Shown here piece after piece: positions 1 through 8,839 of a DNA stretch of 64,000 nucleotides; the stretch's first letter is position 1, and each line of letters opens with the position of its first letter. The DNA comes from Mycobacterium sp. (lineage in GTDB: Bacteria > Actinomycetota > Actinomycetes > Mycobacteriales > Mycobacteriaceae): positions 217,455 through 281,454 of the forward strand of contig JACPVR010000022.1 in NCBI GenBank assembly GCA_016197405.1, given 5' to 3'. The notes beneath the pieces were generated by a model. The model was given only the letters and a program-made list of their open reading frames with translations, was not told where the DNA came from and made no database searches. The position numbers were made by a program, and so were the translations under genes.

Positions 1-577
1 CGACACCAACCCGCAGCACCGTTGCCGTCTCACTGGCCACCCGCTCGGCGTGCGGACGCTCGGAAAGCCACTTGCCCAGCCGGCCTGCCACCTGCGCATC
101 GCGCAGTTTGGTTTCCACGACCTCCGGCGACAGGAAGTTCTCCCGGACGAACGCACCAAGGCTCTCGCCGAGTTGATCCTTCTTACGCCGGATGATCGCC
201 GTGTGCGGGATCGGAATGCCGAGCGGATGCTTGAACAGCGCGGTGACGGCGAACCAGTCGGCCAGCGCACCGACCATGCCCGCCTCGGCCGCCGCGCCGA
301 CATAACCGACCCAGGCCGGCGCGTCCCCGCCCGACTGCACCCACCGGCACGCGAGGAAGATCACCGTCGCGCCGAGCAGGAAGCTCAGCGCGACCGTCTT
401 CATCCGTCGCAGCCCGCGCCTGCGCTCTTCGTCGGCAAGCGCGTCGGCGCCGGCGAAGGACTCCGCGAAACTGCTCAACGTGCCCGAGATTCCGGCCACG
501 TCGGGAACGACGGCGCCCAGTGCCGACGAGGCGGATCCGCCGTTCGGCGAAGCCGGATGTTCTCCAGGAGCTGCCAC
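1..577 (-). CDS. DUF445 membrane protein, N-terminal part
   Basis: This is the N-terminal 192 codons of a minus-strand gene running off the left edge. Translating the reverse complement gives a hydrophilic leader, then a charged stretch and a hydrophobic segment followed by a conserved region rich in WVGYVGAAAEAGMVGALADW and HPLGIPIPHTAIIRRKKDQLG. This is the signature of the DUF445 family. In M. tuberculosis the DUF445 gene Rv0473 is divergent from the TetR Rv0472c, the same arrangement as here. I place the start at the GTG at 577, because no ATG in frame lies upstream of the conserved part; the ribosome site is weak. Function is unknown; members are membrane proteins. Confidence 0.8.
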   Translation of the reverse strand, partial: MAAPGEHPASPNGGSASSALGAVVPDVAGISGTLSSFAESFAGADALADEERRRGLRRMKTVALSFLLGATVIFLACRWVQSGGDAPAWVGYVGAAAEAGMVGALADWFAVTALFKHPLGIPIPHTAIIRRKKDQLGESLGAFVRENFLSPEVVETKLRDAQVAGRLGKWLSERPHAERVASETATVLRVGV

Positions 578-705
578 TCTTACATCATCCGCTATGCCGA
601 CGCGCAGCCCGACCTGCGCAACCGATAGTTAGTGTGACTGCCTGCGCGACGTGCCTGCGTTCAGGCCGTAGTATCGGGTTCAACAAGAGATTGGAATTCG
701 CGCCC

Positions 706-1416
706 GTGGCACCCAGGATCGAGGCCGGCGCGGCCAAAGTCGACGGCCGCAAGCGGCGTTGGCACCAACACAAGGTTGACCGACGCAACGAACTTGTCGA
801 CGGCACGCTCGAGGCGATCCGCACCCGTGGCCGTGATATCAGCATGGACGAGATTGCCACCGAGATCGGTGTGTCCAAGACGGTGCTGTACCGATACTTC
901 GTCGACAAGAACGACCTCACCACCGCGGTGATGATGCGCTTCGTGCAGACCACCCTCATCCCGAACATGGCCGCCGCGCTCTCGACGCATCTCGACGGGT
1001 TCGTCCTGACCCGCGAGCTCATCCGGGTCTATGTCGAGACCGTGGCCGCCGAGCCGGAGATCTATCCGTTCGTCTTCGCCAACAGCTCGGCGGGACGAAG
1101 CAAGGTGATCGCCGACAGCGAGCGGATCATCGCCGGGATGCTGGCGGTGATGTTCCGCAGGCGTATGCAGCGGGCCGGTATGGAGACCAAGGGTGTCGAA
1201 CCGTGGGCGTACATGATCGTCGGCGGCGTGCAGCTGGCCACCCACTCGTGGATGTCGCACCGTCGGATGTCCTCCGACGAGCTGATCGACTATCTGACGA
1301 TGCTGTCGTGGAGTGCGCTGGAGGGAATCGTCGAGTCCGGCGGCTCACTGGAGAGATTCAACAGCGTTGCGCATCCGACTCCGCTTCTCCCGTCCTGGAT
1401 CGGTGAGAACCCGTAA
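706..1416 (+). CDS. TetR family transcriptional regulator (Rv0472c type)
   Basis: This is a 236-residue TetR regulator. After a basic leader containing DGRKRRWHQHKVDRRNELVD, a canonical helix-turn-helix is visible around residues 40-75 (MDEIATEIGVSKTVLYRYF). An all-helical ligand domain follows. The leader and position next to umaA match M. tuberculosis Rv0472c. The GTG at 706 gives a protein starting VAPRIEAG, like that homologue; a TTG at 691 is the alternative. It is divergent from the DUF445 gene and 11 bp upstream of the polyphosphate kinase gene, so those two probably share a transcript. The ligand is not deducible. Confidence 0.85.
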   Translation: MAPRIEAGAAKVDGRKRRWHQHKVDRRNELVDGTLEAIRTRGRDISMDEIATEIGVSKTVLYRYFVDKNDLTTAVMMRFVQTTLIPNMAAALSTHLDGFVLTRELIRVYVETVAAEPEIYPFVFANSSAGRSKVIADSERIIAGMLAVMFRRRMQRAGMETKGVEPWAYMIVGGVQLATHSWMSHRRMSSDELIDYLTMLSWSALEGIVESGGSLERFNSVAHPTPLLPSWIGENP

Positions 1417-1427
1417 CCTGGGCGACC

Positions 1428-2285
1428 ATGTCTGATCTGCCCACGCTCTGGAGCCACGAACCGCATACCGTCCTGCGATTTACCCCCGGGATGAAGGTTG
1501 CCGATATCGACCCGGCGGCCACTCCCGGCTTCCGCGGCGACAAGGCTGACGCACCCGTCCTACAGGCAGAACGCAACGAGCGCTTCGCCGGGCTGCAGGA
1601 GATGCTCTACGCCAACAGTCGCGAGGGTGACACCCGCTCGGTTCTGCTGGTGCTTCAGGGCATGGACACCGCAGGCAAGGGCGGCATCGTCAAACATGTT
1701 GTGGGAGCGGGCAATCCGCAAGGAATCTCCTACCGCAGCTTTGGCGTCCCGACCGAGGAGGAGCGTAGTCACCACTACCTGTGGCGCATCCGCAACGCGC
1801 TGCCCACCGCGGGCCACATCGGGGTCTTCGACCGCTCGCACTATGAGGACGTCCTGGTGGTCCGGGTGCACGATTTGGTGCCACCGGAGGTCTGGGGCGC
1901 TCGCTACGACGAGATCAACGCCTTCGAGTCCGAGCTCGTCGCGGCGGGGACCACCATCGTCAAGGTCGCGATGTTCGTCTCACTGGCCGAACAGAAGAAG
2001 CGCCTCGCCGAACGCCTGGAACGGCCCGACAAGTACTGGAAGTACAACCCGGGCGATATCGACGAACGCCTGCTCTGGCCCAAGTACTCCGATGCCTACC
2101 AGGCGGTGCTGGACAAGACCTCGACCGATTACGCGCCCTGGCATATCGTGCCGTGCGACCGGAAGTGGTACAGCCGGCTGGCGATCACCGAACTGCTCAT
2201 CGAGGCACTGAAGTCACTCAACATGTCCTGGCCGCCTGCCACTTTCGACGTGCACGCCGAAAAGCGCCGGCTGGCCTCGGTGTGA
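1428..2285 (+). CDS. ppk2: PPK2-family polyphosphate:nucleotide phosphotransferase
   Basis: This is a 285-residue PPK2 enzyme, expected to transfer phosphate between polyphosphate and nucleoside phosphates in the cytoplasm. The Walker A motif GMDTAGKGG is at residues 78-86 and the Walker B/lid region FDRSHYEDV at 134-142. The C-terminal WKYNPGDIDERLLWPKY segment is typical of the single-domain class. Length is normal for one-domain PPK2. It follows the TetR by 11 bp and converges with umaA (9-bp gap). The family covers both ADP- and AMP-preferring members; I cannot tell which from the sequence alone. Confidence 0.9.
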   Translation: MSDLPTLWSHEPHTVLRFTPGMKVADIDPAATPGFRGDKADAPVLQAERNERFAGLQEMLYANSREGDTRSVLLVLQGMDTAGKGGIVKHVVGAGNPQGISYRSFGVPTEEERSHHYLWRIRNALPTAGHIGVFDRSHYEDVLVVRVHDLVPPEVWGARYDEINAFESELVAAGTTIVKVAMFVSLAEQKKRLAERLERPDKYWKYNPGDIDERLLWPKYSDAYQAVLDKTSTDYAPWHIVPCDRKWYSRLAITELLIEALKSLNMSWPPATFDVHAEKRRLASV

Positions 2286-2294
2286 CCGAACCCG

Positions 2295-3173
2295 TCAGCC
2301 GCCCTTGACGAGGGTGAACTGGCCGATATTGGTGATCCCGCGGTGGAAGAAATCGGCGCAGCCGACCAGGTAGCGCATATAGCGGTCGTAGACCTCCGGT
2401 GAGGTGACCGCGATGGCGTCTTCCCGGTTGGCCGCCAGGTTCTGCGCCCAGATGTCCAGTGTGCGCGCGTAATGCGCCTGCAGCAGATGGGTGCGTTCCA
2501 GGGTGAAACCCGAGCCGTCGGCGAGCTTCTCGATATCCTCGACCGCGGGCAACTGGCCGCCCGGGAAAATCTCGGTCCCGATGAACCTCATGAACTTCAG
2601 ATCACTGAGCGTGAGCTTGATGCCGTTGTCGTGGAAGAACTTCTGGGTGTGCGCCAGGATGGTGTGCAGCAACATCCGGCCGTCGTCGGGCAGGATGTCG
2701 TACGCCTTGGCGAAAAAGGCCGGATACCGTTCGGCCTTGAACGCCTCGAACGCGCCGATGCTGACGATGCGGTCGACAGAATCGTCGAACTCCTCCCAGC
2801 CCTGCAATCGCACCTCGACGTCACGAGTGGTGTCCAGGCCGTCCAGCAAAGCCGTCGAGTATTCGAATTGATTGCGGCTCAGCGTGATACCGATGACGTT
2901 GACGTCGAAGCGTTCCACCGCGCGGCGGAGCGCGCCACCCCATCCGCAGCCGACGTCGAGCAACGTCATACCGGGTTGCAGCCCCAGCTTGCCCAGCGCC
3001 AGATCGAACTTGGCGATCTGTGCCTGCTCCAGGGTCATGTCGTCGCGTTCGAAATAGGCGCAGGTGTACCCCATCGTGGGATCGAGGAACAGCGCGAAGA
3101 ATTCGTCCGATACGTCGTAAATCGACTGGGATTCTTCGTAATACGGCTCGAGATCGTTCTCGATGATGGCCAC
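2295..3173 (-). CDS. umaA: Mycolic-acid-type SAM methyltransferase UmaA
   Basis: This is a 292-residue member of the cyclopropane mycolic acid synthase family, which transfers methyl or methylene groups from S-adenosylmethionine to unsaturated mycolate chains. The SAM-binding motif LLDVGCGWGG is at residues 71-80, preceded by the family block YDVSDEFFALFLDPTMGYTC. The motif GITLSRNQFEYS and the C-terminal TNIGQFTLVKGG also match UmaA (Rv0469). The GTG at 3173 is chosen because GGAG lies about 10 bases upstream and the N-terminus then matches the family. It lies downstream of fadB2 and aceA on the same strand, as in M. tuberculosis. UmaA's own reaction product is less well defined than that of its paralogues. 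Confidence 0.88.
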   Translation of the reverse strand: MAIIENDLEPYYEESQSIYDVSDEFFALFLDPTMGYTCAYFERDDMTLEQAQIAKFDLALGKLGLQPGMTLLDVGCGWGGALRRAVERFDVNVIGITLSRNQFEYSTALLDGLDTTRDVEVRLQGWEEFDDSVDRIVSIGAFEAFKAERYPAFFAKAYDILPDDGRMLLHTILAHTQKFFHDNGIKLTLSDLKFMRFIGTEIFPGGQLPAVEDIEKLADGSGFTLERTHLLQAHYARTLDIWAQNLAANREDAIAVTSPEVYDRYMRYLVGCADFFHRGITNIGQFTLVKGG

Positions 3174-3346
3174 CCGGCAACAGCTCCTTGTTCTTTCGTC
3201 TACACAAGACGACCGAATGGGCGCACGCCGGCGGTTCACCGCCTCCGGCGGCCGCCTCCCCGGCCGGGGGCCCGAAAGCCCACCGCCGGACAGGCTAGCT
3301 CACCGGAGTGCTTCGCCGTTAACGAGCGAAAGACGTCAGTAGCTCA

Positions 3347-4201
3347 TCAGTAGGTGTAGAAACCCTTACCGGACTTCTTACCGAGCTGGCCGGCCTCCAC
3401 CATGCGTTGCAGCAGCGGCGGCGGGGCGTAGTGGGCGTCCTTGAGCTCGTCGAACATCGCGTCGGCGATGAGCTTCATGGTGTCCAACCCGATCAGGTCG
3501 GACAACCGCAGCGGGCCCATCGGATGCGACAGTCCCGCGACGACGGCCTTGTCGATGTCCTCGACCGATGCCACACCGGATTCGGCCATCCGGATCGCTG
3601 CGAGCAGGTAGGGCACCAGCAATGCGTTGACGACGAAGCCGGAACGGTCCGAGCAGCGCACCACCTGCTTGCCCAGCACCTCGCCGGCGAACTTCTCGAC
3701 CCGTGCGGCGGCCTCTTCGGTGGTCACCAGCGTGCTGATCAGCTCGACGAGCGGCAGCACCGGCACCGGGTTGAAGAAGTGCAGCCCCAGCACCCGGCCC
3801 GGGTTCTTGGTGGCGGCGGCGATCTTCATGATCGGGATGCTGGAGGTGTTGGAGGCCAGCACCGCGTCCGGGTCGGTGACGATGGCGTCGAGTTCGGCGA
3901 AGACCTTCGCCTTGACGGCCTCGTCCTCGATGATCGCCTCGATCACCAGCTGCCGATCGGCCAGATCGGCCAGGGTCGTGGTGAAGGCCAGCCGGCCCAG
4001 TGCGGCGTCGCGCTCGGCCTCGGTCAGCTTGCCCTTGGCGGTGGCGCGTTCCAGCGATGACGTGATGCGGGCCCGGCCCGCCTCGATCAGCGCTTCGGTG
4101 GGCTCGTAGACCACAACGTCGGCACCGGCCTTCGCCGACACCTCGGCGATCCCCGCGCCCATCTGCCCGGCGCCGATGACGCCAACCCGTTCGATGCTCA
4201 A
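3347..4201 (-). CDS. fadB2: 3-hydroxybutyryl-CoA dehydrogenase FadB2
   Basis: This 284-residue NAD(P)-dependent 3-hydroxyacyl-CoA dehydrogenase is of the single-domain type that oxidises short 3-hydroxyacyl-CoAs such as 3-hydroxybutyryl-CoA. The Rossmann motif GAGQMG is at residues 10-15, and the catalytic His141 is in HFFNPVPVLPLVE with Glu153. The C-terminal helical domain ends in KKSGKGFYTY, as in Rv0468. The start is a TTG at 4201 with GAGGAG about 8 bases upstream. It lies downstream of aceA and is separated from it by a strong hairpin, so it may have its own promoter. Confidence 0.93.
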   Translation of the reverse strand: MSIERVGVIGAGQMGAGIAEVSAKAGADVVVYEPTEALIEAGRARITSSLERATAKGKLTEAERDAALGRLAFTTTLADLADRQLVIEAIIEDEAVKAKVFAELDAIVTDPDAVLASNTSSIPIMKIAAATKNPGRVLGLHFFNPVPVLPLVELISTLVTTEEAAARVEKFAGEVLGKQVVRCSDRSGFVVNALLVPYLLAAIRMAESGVASVEDIDKAVVAGLSHPMGPLRLSDLIGLDTMKLIADAMFDELKDAHYAPPPLLQRMVEAGQLGKKSGKGFYTY

Positions 4202-4225
4202 GTCGTTTCTCCTCGTTACACGCGT

Positions 4226-4258
4226 CAGGCCCCGCCCAAGGGTTCTGGGCGGGGCCTG
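4226..4258 (-). terminator. Hairpin downstream of aceA
   Basis: A perfect 13-bp inverted repeat (CAGGCCCCGCCCA with its complement) encloses a 7-base loop. It lies between the aceA stop and the fadB2 start, with no T-run. It is likely an attenuating or terminating hairpin for aceA. Confidence 0.65.
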
Positions 4259-4326
4259 CGCTGTCAAGCCGTTGGGCCTCGTGAGCCTACTGGGCCCGGT
4301 CTGATGGCCGGCGAACCGTTATCGGC

Positions 4327-5613
4327 TCAGTGGAACTGGCCCTCTTCGGTCGAACCCGCGAGTGCGGTGGTCGAGCTGGTCGGGTCGACGGTGGTGGCGA
4401 TCCGGTCGAAGTAGCCGGCGCCGACCTCGCGCTGGTGCTTGGTGGCGGTGTAACCGCGCTCCTCGGCGGCGAACTCGCGCTCCTGCAGCTCGACGTAGGC
4501 GCTCATCTGGTTGCGGGCGTAGCCGTGCGCCAGATCGAACATCGAGTAGTTGAGGGCGTGGAAGCCGGCCAGCGTGATGAACTGGAACTTGAAGCCCATC
4601 GCGCCGAGCTCGCGCTGGAACTTGGCGATCGTCGAGTCGTCCAGGTGCTGCTTCCAGTTGAACGACGGCGAGCAGTTGTAGGACAGCATCTGGTCCGGGA
4701 ACTCGCTCTTGACGCCTTCGGCGAACTTCTTGGCGAGCTCGAGATCCGGGGTGCCGGTCTCCATCCAGATCAGGTCGGCGTACGGCGCGTAGGCCTTGGC
4801 GCGGGCGATGCACGGCTCGAGGCCGTTCTGCACCCGGTAGAAGCCTTCGTTGGTGCGCTCACCGGTGATGAACGGGCGGTCGCGCTCGTCGACGTCGGAG
4901 GTGATGAGGGTGGCGGCCTCGGCGTCGGTGCGCGCGATGACCAGGGTAGGAACGTCAGCCACGTCAGCCGCGAGCCGGGCAGACGTCAAAGTGCGGATGT
5001 GCTGCTGGGTCGGGATGAGCACCTTGCCACCGAGGTGGCCGCACTTCTTCTCCGAGGCCAGCTGGTCTTCCCAGTGCGAACCCGCGACGCCGGCGGCGAT
5101 CATGGCTTTCTGCAGCTCGTAGACGTTCAGCGCGCCACCGAAGCCGGCTTCGCCGTCGGCCACGATCGGGGCCAGCCAGTTCTCCACCGAGGTGTCGCCC
5201 TCGACCTTGGCGATCTGGTCGGCGCGCATCAGCGCGTTGTTGATCCGGCGCACGACCTGCGGCACCGAGTTGGCCGGGTAGAGGCTCTGGTCGGGGTAGG
5301 TGTGACCGCTCAGGTTGGCGTCACCGGCGACCTGCCAGCCCGACAGGTAGATGGCCTTGAGGCCGGCCCGCACCTGCTGCACGGCCTGGTTGCCGGTCAG
5401 CGCGCCGAGGGCGTTGACGAAGTCCATGTTGTGCAGCTGGTCCCACAGCACCTCTGCGCCACGACGGGCCAGGGTGTTCTCCTCGACGACGGTGCCCTGC
5501 AGGGCGACGACGTCCTTGGGGGTGTAGGTGCGGGTGATCCCCTTCCAGCGGGGGTTGTGATCCCAGTCGTGCTGGATCTGTTCGGGGGACTTGGGGGTGC
5601 CAACGGTGGACAT
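4327..5613 (-). CDS. aceA: Isocitrate lyase (Icl1)
   Basis: This is a 428-residue isocitrate lyase, the first glyoxylate-shunt enzyme, which splits isocitrate to glyoxylate and succinate. It is needed for growth on acetate and fatty acids, and in mycobacteria the same enzyme also acts in propionate disposal. The catalytic motif KKCGH is at residues 189-193 with Cys191, and the Mg-binding region VADGEAGFGG is at 151-160. Length equals that of M. tuberculosis Icl1. The ATG at 5613 follows an AAGGAG-like site. The promoter region holds repeated GTGTTAA boxes and a TTTGCAAA-type RamB/PrpR site. The neighbouring ramB probably controls it. Confidence 0.97.
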   Translation of the reverse strand: MSTVGTPKSPEQIQHDWDHNPRWKGITRTYTPKDVVALQGTVVEENTLARRGAEVLWDQLHNMDFVNALGALTGNQAVQQVRAGLKAIYLSGWQVAGDANLSGHTYPDQSLYPANSVPQVVRRINNALMRADQIAKVEGDTSVENWLAPIVADGEAGFGGALNVYELQKAMIAAGVAGSHWEDQLASEKKCGHLGGKVLIPTQQHIRTLTSARLAADVADVPTLVIARTDAEAATLITSDVDERDRPFITGERTNEGFYRVQNGLEPCIARAKAYAPYADLIWMETGTPDLELAKKFAEGVKSEFPDQMLSYNCSPSFNWKQHLDDSTIAKFQRELGAMGFKFQFITLAGFHALNYSMFDLAHGYARNQMSAYVELQEREFAAEERGYTATKHQREVGAGYFDRIATTVDPTSSTTALAGSTEEGQFH

Positions 5614-5646
5614 CGACGTACTCCTTGACGGTTGTGCTCTGACGGA

Positions 5647-5725
5647 CGTGTTAAGCCGCTCGGAGCGTTGCCGGGATCACCGGCTTGTTAACACGGAAGC
5701 GACTTCACTGGTGTGTTAAACACAC
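5647..5725. promoter_or_regulatory. GTGTTAA boxes upstream of aceA
   Basis: Three related boxes occur in 79 bp: GTGTTAA at 5648-5654, TTAACAC at 5689-5695 and the near-perfect palindrome GTGTGTTAAACACAC at 5711-5725. The first two are in opposite orientation. This looks like a multi-site operator; I do not know the protein. Confidence 0.5.
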
Positions 5726-5794
5726 GATGCCACCGCGGATATGCGCAGGTCCAGCTATGTCAGTTGTGAATTTCCGCTACACCATCGGGCAATC

Positions 5795-5810
5795 TTGCGA
5801 AGTTTGCAAA
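5795..5810. promoter_or_regulatory. Putative RamB/PrpR site upstream of aceA
   Basis: The sequence TTGCGAAGTTTGCAAA contains the TTTGCAAA core described for RamB in corynebacteria and for PrpR/RamB in M. tuberculosis. It lies about 185 bp upstream of aceA and just beyond the 3' end of the thioesterase gene. Confidence 0.55.
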
Positions 5811-5900
5811 GATCCCCTGCTGCTGAACCGGTTCAGTGTTTACTCGCCGGTAACCCAATTGACGCAGGTCAGCCCGGAAAAACACCGGACAAACGTACTG

Positions 5901-6716
5901 TTAAAGCTGGAACAGCGAGGCGACCGCTTTGGTCTCGCCGCCGACCACATATGTGAGCGTTGTAACAGTGCGGTCGCTGAGGGCTTCACCGAATTTGTCG
6001 GTGGATCCGGCGGGATACACGTGCGAGAGGATCTCCAACCTGTCGCCCAGCGCCACCGGCGCGTCATGCTCGATGGTGACGCGCAGCGGCGCTTCGAGCA
6101 GTTCCGGGTGGGCGTAGAGGTAGTCCTCGATGACCGTCCAGTAGACCGAATTGTTCATATGGTCGAACAGGTCGATATCGGTGACCCGGACCGGATAGTC
6201 CTTGATCTCCTTGGCGTCATCACGGCCACCGGCCTTCAGATAGGCCTTCCAGCGCAGCCGTTTCTCGTCGGTGGTGCGCTGCAGGCCTTCCAGGAAGTCG
6301 TCGGCGATCCGGGCCGGCCCCTGGGTCTCCCGGTTGATGTTAATCCAGAACGCCTCGGATTCCATCAGGCCGCCCTTGCGGCCGTCGATGCGGACCCGCA
6401 TCTCGCACCACCGGTTCGAAGTGCCCGAACACCAGCGCCGCATCCGGAGCATGTCCTGGAACTCGACGGGCCGGATCAGATCGACCATGGTGCGCCGCAC
6501 GATCCACAACGGGTGGGTCTGCTCGAAGCCCAGTTCGCGCAGGTGATCGGAGCCGATGTCCTGGATGTGCCTGCAGGCGGCGTCGAACCGCAGCCGCCCG
6601 ACGCGGTCGATATCACCCACCCGCAGTGGCCATTGCCGGTCGAAGACGTCGGGGTGCGGGTCAGGTACCGGCATCAACACTTTGCCCAGACCCGTCGACC
6701 CGGTTTGGCTTGTCAT
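5901..6716 (-). CDS. Acyl-ACP thioesterase family protein (Rv0466 type)
   Basis: This 271-residue protein has two hotdog-fold halves. The first spans about 15-150 (FDRQWPLRVGDIDRVGRLRF start), and the second begins near VRVTDIDLFDHMNNSVYW, where Asp and His-Met-Asn are the usual catalytic positions of acyl-ACP thioesterases. It corresponds in order and length to Rv0466. The expected reaction is release of fatty acids from acyl carrier protein or acyl-CoA, in the cytoplasm. The ATG at 6716 is chosen; an ATG eight codons upstream is possible. It is divergent from ramB with a 156-bp spacer. Confidence 0.85.
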   Translation of the reverse strand: MTSQTGSTGLGKVLMPVPDPHPDVFDRQWPLRVGDIDRVGRLRFDAACRHIQDIGSDHLRELGFEQTHPLWIVRRTMVDLIRPVEFQDMLRMRRWCSGTSNRWCEMRVRIDGRKGGLMESEAFWININRETQGPARIADDFLEGLQRTTDEKRLRWKAYLKAGGRDDAKEIKDYPVRVTDIDLFDHMNNSVYWTVIEDYLYAHPELLEAPLRVTIEHDAPVALGDRLEILSHVYPAGSTDKFGEALSDRTVTTLTYVVGGETKAVASLFQL

Positions 6717-6830
6717 CGCACTGTCCCCTTTGCACGGCATTCGACCCGAAGGATCATCAGACCCTTTACCCCCGGTCCCAGCGCGATCATGCCAAACACC
6801 GGCCGCACGCTGCCACAAACCACCGATGCC

Positions 6831-6842
6831 AACTCTGCGAAG
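6831..6842. promoter_or_regulatory. Putative RamB autoregulatory site
   Basis: AACTCTGCGAAG, 30 bp upstream of the ramB ATG, resembles the RamB box AACTTTGCAAA and also the half-site in front of aceA. RamB autoregulation is known in C. glutamicum and M. tuberculosis. Confidence 0.45.
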
Positions 6843-6872
6843 CCCGCGTTAGCAGGCGGGTACGCTGGCAAG

Positions 6873-8291
6873 ATGTCCAAGACGTTCGTGGGGTCGCGGG
6901 TGCGCCAGCTGCGCAGCGAACGCGGATTCAGCCAGGCCGCACTGGCGCAGATGCTGGAGATCTCACCGAGCTACCTCAACCAGATCGAACACGACGTCCG
7001 CCCGCTGACGGTCTCGGTGCTGCTGCGCATCACCGAGGTGTTCGGCGTCGACGCGACATTCTTCTCCTCGCAGGACGACACCCGGCTGGTCGCCGAACTG
7101 CGTGAGGTCACCCTCGATCGCGACCTCGACGCCGATGTCGCGATGTCCGAGGTCGCCGACGTGGTGAGTTCGCACCCCGCGCTGGCCAAGGCCATGGTCA
7201 ACTTGCACCGGCGCTACCGGATCACCACCGCCCAGCTCGCCGCGCTCACCGAGGACCGGTTCAACGGTGATCCGGGCGGCAGTGGCAGCGGGGCCATCAC
7301 GATGCCGCACGAGGAAGTGCGGGATTGGTTCTACCAGCGACAGAACTACCTGCACGACCTCGACACCGCGGCGGAGGATCTGACCATCCGGATGGGCATG
7401 CATCGTGGCGAACTGGCCGGCGATCTGTCCCAGCGGTTGTCGCAGGTGCACGGCGTCCGGATCCGGCGGATCGATCTCGGCGATACCGTGCTGCACCGCT
7501 TCGACCCGGCCACCCGCACGTTGGAGATGAGCAGCCATCTCTCCGGTGGCCAGCAGGTTTTCCGGCTCGCCGCCGAGCTGGCCCACCTGGAGTTCGGCGA
7601 TCTCATCGAAACCCAGGTCACCGAGGGCAAGTTCACCAGCGACGAGGCACGCACACTGGCCCGGCTTGGACTGGCCAACTATTTCGCCGCCGCCCTGGTG
7701 ATGCCGTACCGGCAGTTCCACGAGGTCGCCGAGCGGTTCCGCTACGACGTCGAACGGCTGTCGGCGTTCTACGCGACCAGCTACGAGTCCATCTGCCATC
7801 GGCTGTCCACGCTGCAGCGGCCGTCGATGCGCGGCGTGCCGTTCTCCTTCGTCCGCGTCGACCGTGCGGGCAACATGTCAAAGCGTCAGTCCGCCACCGG
7901 TTTCCACTTCTCCTCCGCCGGCGGCACCTGCCCACTGTGGAATGTCTACGAGACCTTCGCCAACCCGGGCAAGATTCTGGTGCAGATCGCCCAGATGCCC
8001 GACGGCAGGCACTACATGTGGGTGGCGCGCACCGTGGAACGCCGGGCGTCGCGGTACGGCCAGCCCGGTAAGACCTTCGCGATCGGTCTGGGCTGCGAGC
8101 TTCGGCATGCCCAGCGGCTGATCTACTCCGAAGGCCTCGACCTGTCCGGGGACATCGCCACACCGATCGGGGCGGGCTGCCGGGTCTGCGAGCGCGACAA
8201 CTGCCCGCAGCGCGCCTTCCCGGCGTTGGGGCGGGCACTGGACCTCGACGAACACCGCAGCACGGTGTCCCCGTATCTTGTGAAGCAGTGA
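6873..8291 (+). CDS. ramB: Acetate-metabolism regulator RamB
   Basis: This is a 472-residue transcription factor. An N-terminal XRE-type helix-turn-helix occupies residues 5-60 (RQLRSERGFSQAALAQMLEISPSYL). A central region is related to the IrrE/ImmA peptidase fold but with a degenerate metal site (AAELAHLEF). The C-terminal region carries the cysteine cluster CRVCERDNC, which in the paralogue PrpR binds an iron-sulfur cluster. RamB represses or tunes aceA and itself according to carbon source. The ATG at 6873 gives the M. tuberculosis length (about 474). Its stop overlaps the next gene's GTG by four bases, so the two are coupled. Confidence 0.95.
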   Translation: MSKTFVGSRVRQLRSERGFSQAALAQMLEISPSYLNQIEHDVRPLTVSVLLRITEVFGVDATFFSSQDDTRLVAELREVTLDRDLDADVAMSEVADVVSSHPALAKAMVNLHRRYRITTAQLAALTEDRFNGDPGGSGSGAITMPHEEVRDWFYQRQNYLHDLDTAAEDLTIRMGMHRGELAGDLSQRLSQVHGVRIRRIDLGDTVLHRFDPATRTLEMSSHLSGGQQVFRLAAELAHLEFGDLIETQVTEGKFTSDEARTLARLGLANYFAAALVMPYRQFHEVAERFRYDVERLSAFYATSYESICHRLSTLQRPSMRGVPFSFVRVDRAGNMSKRQSATGFHFSSAGGTCPLWNVYETFANPGKILVQIAQMPDGRHYMWVARTVERRASRYGQPGKTFAIGLGCELRHAQRLIYSEGLDLSGDIATPIGAGCRVCERDNCPQRAFPALGRALDLDEHRSTVSPYLVKQ

Positions 8292-8839
8292 CGAATACGC
8301 CGCAACCCCGACTTCCGGTATCGAGCACGCTGCGCGATGTCGGCCCCGTGAACTGGCTGATCTGCCGACTGGGCGCCCGGGGTATCCGCGCGCCGCAATT
8401 CCACCTGTTCAACGCCATGGCTCGACACAGCGTGCTGTTCTGGACCTGGCTGCCGTTCAGCGGCGTACTGCTCTACTGGGGCAAGCTGTCACGGCGTGAT
8501 GCCGAGGTGGTCATCCTTCGGGTGGGGCATCTGCGCGAATGCGAATACGAACTCCAACAGCACCGCCGGCTGGCCCGCTCCCGGGGCCTGGACACCGCGA
8601 TGCAGCAGAAGATCTTCGAGGGCCCGACCGCCGACGGATTGAGCGACCGGCAGCGCGCACTGTTGACTGCGACCGACGAGTTCGTCCTCGGCCGCGCTGT
8701 CACTGCCGAGACCTGGGCAGCCCTGAGCGCACATCTGAACACCAAGCAGCTGATCGAATTCTGCTTTCTGGCAGGACAATACGACACCCTGGCAGCGACC
8801 ATGAATACCCTGCAGCTGCCGATGGACTTTCCCGACTAG
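8288..8839 (+). CDS. Carboxymuconolactone-decarboxylase family protein (Rv0464c type)
   Basis: This 183-residue protein has the CMD/AhpD-like helical fold. The segment LRVGHLRECEYELQQHRRLA has a single Cys followed by EYE and His, in place of the CxxC of AhpD. Rv0464c is the positional homologue, directly after ramB. The GTG start at 8288 overlaps the ramB stop (GTGA). Its substrate is unknown. Its stop codon shares the palindromic tetramer CTAG with the stop of the convergent AveC-like gene, which marks the left border of the accessory region exactly. Confidence 0.8.
   Translation: MTNTPQPRLPVSSTLRDVGPVNWLICRLGARGIRAPQFHLFNAMARHSVLFWTWLPFSGVLLYWGKLSRRDAEVVILRVGHLRECEYELQQHRRLARSRGLDTAMQQKIFEGPTADGLSDRQRALLTATDEFVLGRAVTAETWAALSAHLNTKQLIEFCFLAGQYDTLAATMNTLQLPMDFPD

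Noticed and set aside
4330..5628. 432-codon open frame on the plus strand opposite aceA
   Set aside because: It is a shadow of aceA in high-GC DNA; composition is Gly-, Val- and Arg-rich without any family motif.
5685..6872. N-terminal extension of ramB to 5685
   Set aside because: The upstream open frame is antisense to the thioesterase gene; the HTH begins right after the ATG at 6873 and family length agrees.
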